Shown here piece by piece: positions 24,038-31,746 of a DNA stretch of 64,000 nucleotides; position 1 is the stretch's first letter; the number at the start of each line of letters is the position of its first letter. The translations under genes were made by a program, and so were the position numbers. The notes below the pieces were generated by a model that saw nothing but the letters and a program-made list of their open reading frames with translations, had not been told where the DNA came from and ran no database searches. The stretch covers positions 4,025 through 68,024 of the forward strand of contig DAIUKO010000006.1 of NCBI GenBank assembly GCA_036848175.1, in the 5' to 3' direction. Origin of the DNA: QHWF01 sp036848175. GTDB taxonomy: Bacteria > Acidobacteriota > Vicinamibacteria > Vicinamibacterales > CAVVIG01.

Positions 24038-25261
24038 TTACCGTGACGGCCGGATCATCCGGATAATCCAGCGCTGCCAGCCGCTGCGCATCCAGTCCTG
24101 CTCGCGCCGCAGCTCGTCGATGGTGTCGTCGCGGCGCTGCACCTCGCGCACCATGCGATCGTGGATTTCGCGGATGATGTCGTCGCGGCGGTTGACTTCC
24201 TGCTGGACCGCCGCCCGTTCGAGGTCGCGCCTGTTGATCTCGTCCTGCATCTTGACGAGCTGCAGTTCGCGATCGACGTCGACGCCCGCCGGCTGAGTGG
24301 TCATCACCTCCGGCAGCGATCGCCGCCACGATTGCTCCGGATCTTCGATCAGCGTGCGCCAGTTGGCCGCATCGCCGCTGTCGGCCGGCGCGGCGCCGGC
24401 GGCGGGTTTGACCGACAACGTCATCAAGTACTCGCGCATCGTCGGATCCCGAACCATGTTCCAGTGGTTGTGGACGTCGCGGGACGAGAGCGTGCCGAGC
24501 GCGTACGAGCTGTAGTTGAACGCCTCGACTGAAATCTGCCGGTGGCCGATCCGGTGCAGCATCCACACCAGCTCGGGGATCGTGTACTCGCGGTGATGTC
24601 CTTCGAACGGCAGCTCCGTCTCGTATTGCGCGTCGATGCCGGCGAGCACCGTCTCGCCGCGCGCGAACTTCTGGCGGTTGTAGAGGTGGACGAGGTTCGG
24701 CGTGTCGAGGACGAGGACGCCGCCGCCGGCGAGCACGCGATTGAGCGTCTCGAGCAGCGGCCGCGGCGAGCTCGGGATGTGCTCGATGACGCCCATGCAC
24801 AAGACGACGTCGTACGCGCCGCCGACGCTGGCGAGCTCGTATCCGACATCGCCGAAATCGAGCACGCGAACGCCGGCGTGCGCCAACAGTGGTGTGACGC
24901 GATCGAATGCCGGCTGATAGGTGCGATACGAATCGACGGCGTCGACCGAGAACCCGGCGCGCGCGAACATCAACGCGAAGTTGCCGAAATACGATCCGTA
25001 GTCGAGCATCCGCCCGGACGTGATCCCGCGTCGCCGCAGCGCGGCCGCCGCGTGGACCATGCGCGCGATGCTGCAGCGGAGATAGGCCGGCCAGTCGAAG
25101 CCGGCGAGCGCCGGCGACCGCCGCGCGAGCGGGCTGAAGTCAACGCCGGCGATCGCCGCCGCGATCGAGTCGAACGCCGACCGCGCGCCCGGCAGATCGT
25201 CCGGAAAATCCGCCTCGAGGCATTCCGGAAAGTTCAAGGCGAGCCGTTCCTGAACTTCCAT
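24038..25261 (-). CDS. SAM methyltransferase with C-terminal coiled coil (possible chain-terminator)
   Basis: This 407-residue protein has a class I methyltransferase domain: MLDYGSYFGNFALMFARAG (motif I), VDAVDSYRTYQP, YDVVLCMGVIEHIP and GGVLVLDTPN. Residues from about 328 to 395 are a heptad-rich, charged helix (QLVKMQDEINRRDLERAAV, repeated NRRDDIIREI/QRRDDTIDEL), followed by a Trp/Arg-rich amphipathic tail GWQRWIIRMIRP that could touch the membrane. This order, methyltransferase then coiled coil then membrane-binding tail, resembles WbdD-type chain-length terminators of ABC-exported O antigens, although no kinase domain is present here. It lies directly downstream of the long Wzt (1-nt overlap). 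The start is ATG 25261. Confidence 0.82.
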   Translation of the reverse strand: MEVQERLALNFPECLEADFPDDLPGARSAFDSIAAAIAGVDFSPLARRSPALAGFDWPAYLRCSIARMVHAAAALRRRGITSGRMLDYGSYFGNFALMFARAGFSVDAVDSYRTYQPAFDRVTPLLAHAGVRVLDFGDVGYELASVGGAYDVVLCMGVIEHIPSSPRPLLETLNRVLAGGGVLVLDTPNLVHLYNRQKFARGETVLAGIDAQYETELPFEGHHREYTIPELVWMLHRIGHRQISVEAFNYSSYALGTLSSRDVHNHWNMVRDPTMREYLMTLSVKPAAGAAPADSGDAANWRTLIEDPEQSWRRSLPEVMTTQPAGVDVDRELQLVKMQDEINRRDLERAAVQQEVNRRDDIIREIHDRMVREVQRRDDTIDELRREQDWMRSGWQRWIIRMIRPSR

Positions 25262-27081
25262 CACTCGAGACTCCACACCCCTTCGAGCACGTGTCGTGTG
25301 CCGCTGCCGATCAGACCGGACCCGACGACCGACACGTCGAACAGACGCGACACGCAGGAATACACCGACGGGTTGATCGAGTAGAACACCACTTGCTCGG
25401 TGTCGTAATAGCCTTCCCTGGCGATCATCACGGTCACCGAGTACGACCCGTTGGTCAGCGTCAACTGCGGAATCGTCAGCCGCACGGTGCCGCGCTGCCG
25501 CCTCGATGCATCGAACAGCAGGTCGCGCGTGATGTAGCGGCACACGTCCTCGATGCCGTCCTTGTGCAGCGCGATGACCACCTGACACCGCTCGCGCAAA
25601 TCGGGTTGAAAGATCGCGTAATCGATGTCGAGCCGCGCCCGCTCGCCGTGCTCGAGGATGTGCAGTTCGCCGCCGTCGGCGGACACGAACCTCGCGCCGG
25701 TGACGACGACGGCGCCGGTGCCGTGGACGCCGGAGACGTTCAGCGTGCGCATGGCCGCCTCGCTGCCGCTCGATGACGCCATGGCACGATGCGTCGTCCA
25801 GTCCGCGGCGGTATCGGCGATGCGGCCGAGCGAGAGCTCGCTGCCGCGGACGTAGAGGCGAACGCTCACATCGCACCGCTCGGGCGACGCGTAGTCGATT
25901 GAACACGCGAGCGGCTCGTCCGAGTCGAGCAGATCGGCCGGCACGGCGAACACGCCGGCGACCTTGTGGAACGGGCTGCCGTAGTTCAGCATCGGCCAGC
26001 AGACCCGCCCCTGCCACGTCGTCAGATCACCCCAGCTGGTGCCTTCGCGCTCGAGATGCGTGCCGCGATCCGGGTTGAATGCATCGGGATCGAGCGGCCA
26101 CGCGGCCACGCGCTCGCCGCCCACGAGCAGAGACACGTCGCTGAGGTAGATCAGCCCGGGCTGCGGCCGGCCATCGGCGCTCGCGATTTCGAGGACGATG
26201 TGATCGACCGTGCGCGCTTTCGGATTCGCGGCAGCGAGCTCCTCCAGCTTCTGCTGTTTTTTCAGCCGCAGGCGATGTTCTTCCTGGCGGCGGATGGAGT
26301 CCTCGTACGCCTTGACGACGGTCGGTCCGTCGCCGTCCATCAGCACGCGGCCGCGATCGAACCAGATGACGCGGTCGCACATGCGCACCGCCGAATACAC
26401 GTCGTGCGTCACCAGCAGCAGCGTCGCGTCGTGCCGTTCGCACAGATCGCGCATGCGGTCGTAGCTTTTCTGCGCGAAGTAGGCGTCGCCGACGCCGAGC
26501 ACTTCGTCGAGGACGAGCAGGTCGGGCGAGATTGCCGTCGACGCGGAGAACATCAGCCGCATCGCCATCCCCGTCGAGTAGGTCTTCACCGGCTGGTCGA
26601 TGTACTCCTCGAGTTCGGCAAAGGCGATGGCGTCGGCACAGCGCCGCTCGGCGTCGCGGCCGGTCACACCAAGCTGCGCGAGGTACGCCTCGACGTTCTG
26701 CCGGCCGGTGAAATCGGGATGGAAACCGGTGCCGATCTGCAGGAGCGCGTGCACGTCGCCCTTCACCTCGAGCGTGCCCGACGTCGGTTCGATCACCCTG
26801 GTGACGAGCTTGAGGAACGTGCTCTTGCCGGCGCCGTTGCGGCCGATCACCGCAATCTTCTCGCGGCGGCGGATCTCGAGCGTGATGCCGTCGAGCGCCG
26901 CGTGCTCCGTGTACGCGCCCGGCCGGTCGCCGAGCATCCCGAACATGTCGAGAAATCGATACGACGGCTTCGCGTAGAGCCGGTAGACCTTCTTCAAGTC
27001 CGTCGCCCGGATCACGACCTCGCCGACGTCAGCGGCATCGACGCGACTGACCACCGCCGCGGCGTTGACGGCCTCGCTCAT
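25261..27081 (-). CDS. wzt: ABC transporter ATPase, Wzt-like, with long C-terminal glycan-recognition region
   Basis: This 606-residue polysaccharide ABC exporter ATPase has Walker A GRNGAGKST (residues 80-88), signature YSTGMAMRL (168-176), Walker B LLVLDEVLG (188-196) and the H-loop LLLVTHD (H226). After a helical linker (RRQEEHRLRLKKQQKLEELAA) come two soluble domains: about residues 285-420 (HIVLEIASADGRPQPGLIYL to WTTHRAMA), which I do not recognise, and about 430-606, a Wzt_C-type beta-sandwich (DYAIFQPDLRERCQVVIALHKD, LTIPQLTLTNGSYSVTVMI). Ordinary Wzt proteins are about 400-470 residues, so the middle domain is an extra. No permease lies next to it; the only Wzm is 17 kb upstream with its own Wzt. 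It is coupled to the GT4 upstream and the coiled-coil methyltransferase downstream. Confidence 0.9.
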   Translation of the reverse strand: MSEAVNAAAVVSRVDAADVGEVVIRATDLKKVYRLYAKPSYRFLDMFGMLGDRPGAYTEHAALDGITLEIRRREKIAVIGRNGAGKSTFLKLVTRVIEPTSGTLEVKGDVHALLQIGTGFHPDFTGRQNVEAYLAQLGVTGRDAERRCADAIAFAELEEYIDQPVKTYSTGMAMRLMFSASTAISPDLLVLDEVLGVGDAYFAQKSYDRMRDLCERHDATLLLVTHDVYSAVRMCDRVIWFDRGRVLMDGDGPTVVKAYEDSIRRQEEHRLRLKKQQKLEELAAANPKARTVDHIVLEIASADGRPQPGLIYLSDVSLLVGGERVAAWPLDPDAFNPDRGTHLEREGTSWGDLTTWQGRVCWPMLNYGSPFHKVAGVFAVPADLLDSDEPLACSIDYASPERCDVSVRLYVRGSELSLGRIADTAADWTTHRAMASSSGSEAAMRTLNVSGVHGTGAVVVTGARFVSADGGELHILEHGERARLDIDYAIFQPDLRERCQVVIALHKDGIEDVCRYITRDLLFDASRRQRGTVRLTIPQLTLTNGSYSVTVMIAREGYYDTEQVVFYSINPSVYSCVSRLFDVSVVGSGLIGSGTRHVLEGVWSLE

Positions 27082-28217
27082 CGCCTTCCTGCCGCAGCGC
27101 GCGACCGTTCGACAATGCCGCGAAGCGTGGCGGCGAGCGTCGGCGCGTGCACACGCAGCGAATAGCGCTCGTCGATCGTCCGGCGGCCCGCCTCGCCCAT
27201 CCGGAGGCGCAACTCGCGATCGGTGAGCAGCCGTTCGAGCTTCCCCACCCATTCGTCTTCGCTGGAGGCGAGAAATCCGTTGACGCCTTCGGCGATGATC
27301 TCGCGATTGACGCCAATCGCCGACGCCACGACCGGCACGCCGCACGCCATGAATTCGATGGCCTTGAACCCGCACTTCCCTTTCGACCACTCGTCGTCGG
27401 CGAGCGGGTAGACGCCGATGTCGCAGGTGTTGAACAGCTCGACCTCGCGATCGAGCTTCCACGGCGGCTGATCGGTGGTGAGGCCGGGAATGGTCAGCGG
27501 TTCGTTCGGGCCGCTGACGCGCAGGATGAATCGATGCCGCTCGGCGACGCGCTGCAGCACTCCGGTCAGGCCCTGCACGTACGATGCGGTCGTCGGACTG
27601 CCGATCCAGCCGACAATCAGGTCGCGATCGCCGCTCGATCCGTTCGCCGAGAACGCGTCGGGGCGCGGCACGAACCTCGTCGTGTCGACGCAGGTCGGGA
27701 TGACGGTGACCGCGTCGTTGAAGCGGCGCGCGTAGGCCGCCAGGTACTCGTTGCCGGCGATGATGTGATCGCTGTGGCGGATGGTCGTAGCGACCTTGCC
27801 CGGCGATTTGAGCGGCAGGATCGGACGATTCGCGTCGCTGACGCTCGGCAGAAAAATCGCGTCGTCGAAATCGAAGACGACCGGCGGCGTTTCGCGGCGG
27901 CCGAGCAGCCACTCGACCAGCGCCGGTCCGATCGGAAAAATCTCGCGATAGATGAGAATGGCGTCGAAACTGGCGGCATCGTGCAGCGCGCTCAGATGCC
28001 GCAGCGACAGCGAGGCGAACGTCGAGGCCTTGCGGATGTATTGACCCGGCTTGTAGACGAGATGGAAGAAGTCGGCGTCGAACAGCGATCGCAGCGTCAC
28101 GTCGATGCCCACCGAGCGCAGGTACGGAATGTACTGCGCGATGCGGAACCGGCAGCCCGCACCTTCCTCAGGGATGGGCGACAGCGCCAGGACGCGAAGG
28201 CGATCGTTCACGTTCAT
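27078..28217 (-). CDS. GT4-type glycosyltransferase
   Basis: This 379-residue GT-B enzyme starts with NVNDRLRVLALSPIPEEGAGCRFR. The C-terminal nucleotide-sugar domain has LIVGWIGSPTTASYV, LREV-like ELFNTCDIGVYPLADDEWSKGKCGFKAIEFMACGVPVVAS with the E-x7-E region, and NGFLASSEDEW. The 'GKCGFKAIEFMACGVPVV' form is common in GT4 enzymes of EPS loci. ATG 28217 overlaps the small gene's stop by 4 nt; an in-frame ATG 17 codons earlier would cover half of that small gene and is rejected. The ATPase gene follows with another ATGA overlap. Confidence 0.88.
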   Translation of the reverse strand: MNVNDRLRVLALSPIPEEGAGCRFRIAQYIPYLRSVGIDVTLRSLFDADFFHLVYKPGQYIRKASTFASLSLRHLSALHDAASFDAILIYREIFPIGPALVEWLLGRRETPPVVFDFDDAIFLPSVSDANRPILPLKSPGKVATTIRHSDHIIAGNEYLAAYARRFNDAVTVIPTCVDTTRFVPRPDAFSANGSSGDRDLIVGWIGSPTTASYVQGLTGVLQRVAERHRFILRVSGPNEPLTIPGLTTDQPPWKLDREVELFNTCDIGVYPLADDEWSKGKCGFKAIEFMACGVPVVASAIGVNREIIAEGVNGFLASSEDEWVGKLERLLTDRELRLRMGEAGRRTIDERYSLRVHAPTLAATLRGIVERSRAAAGRR

Positions 28218-28432
28218 TCGATCGAAACAGCGCGGCGGAGCAGCGAGCGGCAGACGGAGTCGAGCCACGCGGCGTGAAGCCTCGCGGCCAACGATTCACC
28301 GGTTGAGACGATCCAGCTTCCGCGCAGCAGGGCTTCGATGTCGCGGTCCGAGGCCGCCACGTCGGTCCGAGGCTCGAAGATCGATTCGCACGCCCGTCCG
28401 GCCACCGACCACCATTCGGAAAGGTGCTTCAT
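28214..28432 (-). CDS. Small hypothetical protein, 72 residues
   Basis: This small gene was found by its fit between neighbours: ATG 28432 begins 4 nt after the stop of the DUF4330-like gene, and its stop overlaps the GT4 start by 4 nt (ATGA). It encodes MKHLSEWWSVAGRACESIF and continues through a helical stretch SDRDIEALLRGSWIV and SLAARLHAAWLDSVCRSLLRRA. There is no signal peptide and no clear membrane helix. The protein looks helical, with amphipathic arginine-rich C-terminal helices. I know no family for it. The exact spacing in a coupled train supports that it is translated; a role as a small partner of the GT4 is only possible. Confidence 0.55.
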   Translation of the reverse strand: MKHLSEWWSVAGRACESIFEPRTDVAASDRDIEALLRGSWIVSTGESLAARLHAAWLDSVCRSLLRRAVSIE

Positions 28433-28436
28433 CGGA

Positions 28437-29219
28437 TCATCGACTCTCTGTCGCAGCCGGTTTCGGCGCATGCGCCGTCGCGATTTGAAAGAACACCGGA
28501 CCGCCGCTCGTCGGTAGGGTGAGCAGTACCCCGGGTGCGATGGCGACCGGCTGGTCCGGACCCGGGAACATGCAGCGCGGCGCACCGTCGACGATTCGGA
28601 TCGAGGAACATCGAATGCGCAGCGTCGCCGAAAGATCCTGCTGACGAAGCGGAACGACGACGGTGCCCTCTCCGACGCGCACGCCCAGCTCGCCCGGCAC
28701 GTGCGGACCCACGGCGACGACTTCCGCGATGTGCGGCGCAGCCGGCGGGAACTTGTCGCCCACCTTCAGTTGCAGCGTCGAGCCCTCAGGCGGCGACTTG
28801 AGCGTGCCGGTCACCTCGAGCTCGACGTCAGTTGACGTCGGCGACACGGTCAAGGCCTTCGGCAGGCGCGCGATCTCCTGCATGTAGTCGTAGAGGACGA
28901 CGTCGTACACGCCGGGCTTCAGATCGGGGACGTCGACGATCGCGTATTTCGTGCTGCCGAGCAGAAACGAGTTGGCCGGGATCGTGTTGAACGACACGCG
29001 CATGAACGGCCGGAAATTCGTGCCGTCGATCTCGAGCCGCTGGTTTGGTCCCTGGACGAGCGTCTTCGGCACGATGTTGACGAGCGTCGGCGTCGGCGGG
29101 CGGAACACCAGGTAGAGACCGATCGCGAATGGAATCAACCCGAGAAGCACGATCGCCGCCGCGACGTCGACGACGTTGAGGCGGCCCGCGACGCGGCCAC
29201 GTTCGTCGAGCAGTGTCAC
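28437..29219 (-). CDS. Membrane-anchored DUF4330/IPT-TIG-like protein
   Basis: This 260-residue protein starts with GTG 29219 (GTGA overlap with the GT-C stop upstream). The N-terminus VTLLDERGRVAGRLNVVDV followed by one hydrophobic helix (AAAIVLLGLIPFAIGLYLVF) matches what I recall of DUF4330 proteins. Outside the membrane comes an IPT/TIG-like Ig fold (TLVNIVPKTLVQGPNQRLEI, FRPFMRVSFNT, YAIVDVPDLKPGVYDVVLYD), then a beta-rich tail with LQLKVGDKFPP and VVVPLRQQDLSATLRIRC. Such proteins are placed in cyanobacterial and other EPS loci and could be periplasmic adaptors of export. An ATG at 29270 gives a longer form overlapping 55 nt and is less likely. Confidence 0.7.
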   Translation of the reverse strand: MTLLDERGRVAGRLNVVDVAAAIVLLGLIPFAIGLYLVFRPPTPTLVNIVPKTLVQGPNQRLEIDGTNFRPFMRVSFNTIPANSFLLGSTKYAIVDVPDLKPGVYDVVLYDYMQEIARLPKALTVSPTSTDVELEVTGTLKSPPEGSTLQLKVGDKFPPAAPHIAEVVAVGPHVPGELGVRVGEGTVVVPLRQQDLSATLRIRCSSIRIVDGAPRCMFPGPDQPVAIAPGVLLTLPTSGGPVFFQIATAHAPKPAATESR

Positions 29220-30598
29220 GCCGGCCTCATGCGAAGACCGGGTGGAAACTCGTTCGGAGGCGTCGACCACCGTCGATGAAGCGCGCCGAGCAGTTCACAG
29301 GCGCCGACTCCGCTCAGCCACACGAGGTACGGCAGCGCGAGCGAGCGGTGGCGGACGAGCGTGCCGACGTTGCCATCGGTGAACGCGGCGGCCGCCGCGA
29401 TCAGCACCGTACTCGTCACGAGCAACCCGGTCATCGCCGCGTCGCGCCGCAATCCGGATCGCGTGCCGACGACCGCGAGGATGACCAGGACGTACCAGAC
29501 GATCTGTTCAGGAATATACGCGGCGGCGGCTGGCGATGGAGAATCCCACGGCCGCGGCACCGTCAGGAACGCCGCGGCACCGCGCCCGAGAAAACGCATC
29601 GTCTCCTTGAATTCGAGGCTGGAGACCTGATTGATGTCGGGATAGAACCGGTCGTCGAGCAGGCGATACCGGTAGCCGCTCGAGACGACGACCGCTCCCC
29701 AGTGCTGGCGGGCCGCGCGTTGGACGGCGACGTAGAGCCGCAGTTGAACCGCCGGGATGCGCACGAGCGCGCCGAACAGAATCGGAGCGGCGACGAGCGT
29801 CGCGATCATCAGCCGACGTCGCGACGCGAGCAAGCCGGTCACCAGGCCGCCAGCCGCGGCCAACGCCAGAAACGATGCGCCGCCGGCGCGAATCGTCTGC
29901 AGGATCGCCGCGACTCCGACGAGCGCGATCGCGATGGACGCGCGCCGCAGTAATGAGTCGGCGCGTGCCAGCCCGGAGGCGAGCACAATGCCGAGCGCGC
30001 TGACGAACACGAACAGCGGCTCCTTCAGCACCGACACCGACCACGCGAAGAGACTCGGGAGATACAACAGGACCGCGAGACCGAAGAGCGCCGGCATGCG
30101 GCCGAGCGTGACGCGCACGGCTCGATACAACAGCAGCACAGCGGCGATGTAGAGCGCGATGCTGAGGAGATGCAGGCCGTACGGCGACGGCCCGACGATC
30201 ATTTGGATGAAGGCGAGCAGGTCGACGAAGCTCGAGCTGGCGTTCGGCTCGAACGCGTACTCGATGTCGAAGTTGTACATCGAGATGCCGAGCGTGACGT
30301 TGCGCAGCCACAGCGACCGCTTGATGTAGTACTCCTCGTCGGCGAAGAAGCGCCCGAACGCGACCTGATCGTGATTGGTGACGAGAAACAGCGCCGCGAT
30401 GGCCAGCACGCGCAGGGCGATCGCCAAGACGACGAGCGTCGTCGCCCAGCGTCGCTCGTCGCCGTCCAGATCGCGCATGCCGAGCCGCACGATCCCGACG
30501 ATCGCCAACGCGAACAAGACCGTCAGCGGCGACAGCGCCCACGCGATGCCGATGGCCATCAGCGCGAGCGTGGCCACAAGGATGGGTTTCGAGCTCAC
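29216..30598 (-). CDS. Polytopic membrane protein, GT-C/O-antigen-polymerase-like
   Basis: This 460-residue protein has about ten hydrophobic segments from residue 8 onward. The loop FGRFFADEEYYIKRSLWLRN after the third segment has an acidic D-E-E cluster, as in GT-C glycosyltransferases. The large late loop (QRAARQHWGAVVVSSGYRYRLLDDRFYPDINQVSS) is unusual and could be a polymerase-like outside loop. GT-C and Wzy-type proteins are hard to separate by eye. The start is ATG 30598, with a 4-nt overlap with the GT4 stop; its own stop overlaps the GTG of the DUF4330-like gene. Confidence 0.72.
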   Translation of the reverse strand: MSSKPILVATLALMAIGIAWALSPLTVLFALAIVGIVRLGMRDLDGDERRWATTLVVLAIALRVLAIAALFLVTNHDQVAFGRFFADEEYYIKRSLWLRNVTLGISMYNFDIEYAFEPNASSSFVDLLAFIQMIVGPSPYGLHLLSIALYIAAVLLLYRAVRVTLGRMPALFGLAVLLYLPSLFAWSVSVLKEPLFVFVSALGIVLASGLARADSLLRRASIAIALVGVAAILQTIRAGGASFLALAAAGGLVTGLLASRRRLMIATLVAAPILFGALVRIPAVQLRLYVAVQRAARQHWGAVVVSSGYRYRLLDDRFYPDINQVSSLEFKETMRFLGRGAAAFLTVPRPWDSPSPAAAAYIPEQIVWYVLVILAVVGTRSGLRRDAAMTGLLVTSTVLIAAAAAFTDGNVGTLVRHRSLALPYLVWLSGVGACELLGALHRRWSTPPNEFPPGLRMRPA

Positions 30599-31746
30599 GC
30601 CAGCGCCTCGGTGAGCACGCGGTCGTAGACGAGCGCGATCGACTCGGTCCGGTACTGCTCGGCGTGTCGCCGCGCACCATCGGCCATCTTCTGGCGGAGC
30701 GCGGCGTCGTGCAGGAGCGACGCGAGCGCCGCGGCAAAGGCAGCGGGGTCGTGATCGTCGACCAGCAACCCGTTCGCGCCCGACGTCACGATTTCACGCG
30801 TGCCCGGCGAGCTGGTGGCGACGACCGGGACGCCGCACGCCATCGCCTCGACGATCACGTTGCCGAATCCTTCGTATCGCGACGTCAACGCGAACACGTC
30901 GGCGCGAGCGATGTAGCTCCAGGGGTTGGTCCGAAAACCGCACAGGTGAACGCTGTCGTCGAGACCGCGATCGTGAATCAGCCGCCGCAGCTCCGCTTCC
31001 TGATCGCCTTCGCCGAGGATGAACAGCGACGCCGGCATCTCGTGTCGCAGGATCGCGACGGCTTCGACGAGGAGCGGAAAGTTCTTCACGGCCGCAAGGC
31101 GGCCCGCGGCGACGATCACGGGACGACGCCACCGCGCGGCGTCGGCGGCATCGAGCGGCTCTCGCGCCGCGGCGGCGACCGAGGCGAGATCGACTGGATT
31201 GTTGACCACGCGGACGCGCGCCGACTGGCCGCGAAACGATTCGATCAGATCGTCGGCGACGCCTTGTGAGGTCGCGAGCACGAGATCGGTCACCGTGCAG
31301 CCGATGCGCATCGCCGTCGCCAGCATCCAGCGATTCCACGGACGCGACCATCGAAAGTCGGCGTCGGTCAGAAACGCGGACATCGGCGTTCCGACGGCGA
31401 AGACCACCTTGGCGCCGACGCCGGCCGCACGTGCCGCAGTCAGGACGGTCAGATAGCTGAGAAACGCGACGATCACGTCAGGCCGGGTGCGGCGGATGAA
31501 CTGACGCAGCGCATTCCAGCGTCCCACCCGGCCCAGAGAAGCGGTCGGCACCGCGGCTTCGAGGCGAATCGACGGTGCGACGTCGGCGAGGTATGGTCCG
31601 CGGCGCTCGAACAGGAACATCGATCGATCCCATCGCGCCGCATCGAGTGCGTTCAGGACCTGCACCGCGACGCGCTCGGCGCCGCCGCCGGAGAGCGACG
31701 GCACGACGAAGCAGACTTTCAGGCGAGGCTCGGTCGTGTGCTTCAT
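30595..31746 (-). CDS. GT4 family glycosyltransferase
   Basis: This 383-residue retaining GT-B enzyme has an N-terminal acceptor domain starting LKVCFVVPSLSGGGAERVAVQVL. The C-terminal donor domain has PVIVAAGRLAAVKNFPLLVEA, ASLFILGEGDQEAELRRL, VHLCGFRTNPWSYIARADVFALTSRYEGFGNVIVEAMACGVPVVAT (E-x7-E) and NGLLVDDHDPAAFA. All standard family landmarks are present at normal length. It is coupled by ATGA to the methyltransferase-GT fusion upstream and to the membrane protein downstream. The sugar donor is unknown. Confidence 0.92.
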   Translation of the reverse strand: MKHTTEPRLKVCFVVPSLSGGGAERVAVQVLNALDAARWDRSMFLFERRGPYLADVAPSIRLEAAVPTASLGRVGRWNALRQFIRRTRPDVIVAFLSYLTVLTAARAAGVGAKVVFAVGTPMSAFLTDADFRWSRPWNRWMLATAMRIGCTVTDLVLATSQGVADDLIESFRGQSARVRVVNNPVDLASVAAAAREPLDAADAARWRRPVIVAAGRLAAVKNFPLLVEAVAILRHEMPASLFILGEGDQEAELRRLIHDRGLDDSVHLCGFRTNPWSYIARADVFALTSRYEGFGNVIVEAMACGVPVVATSSPGTREIVTSGANGLLVDDHDPAAFAAALASLLHDAALRQKMADGARRHAEQYRTESIALVYDRVLTEALA

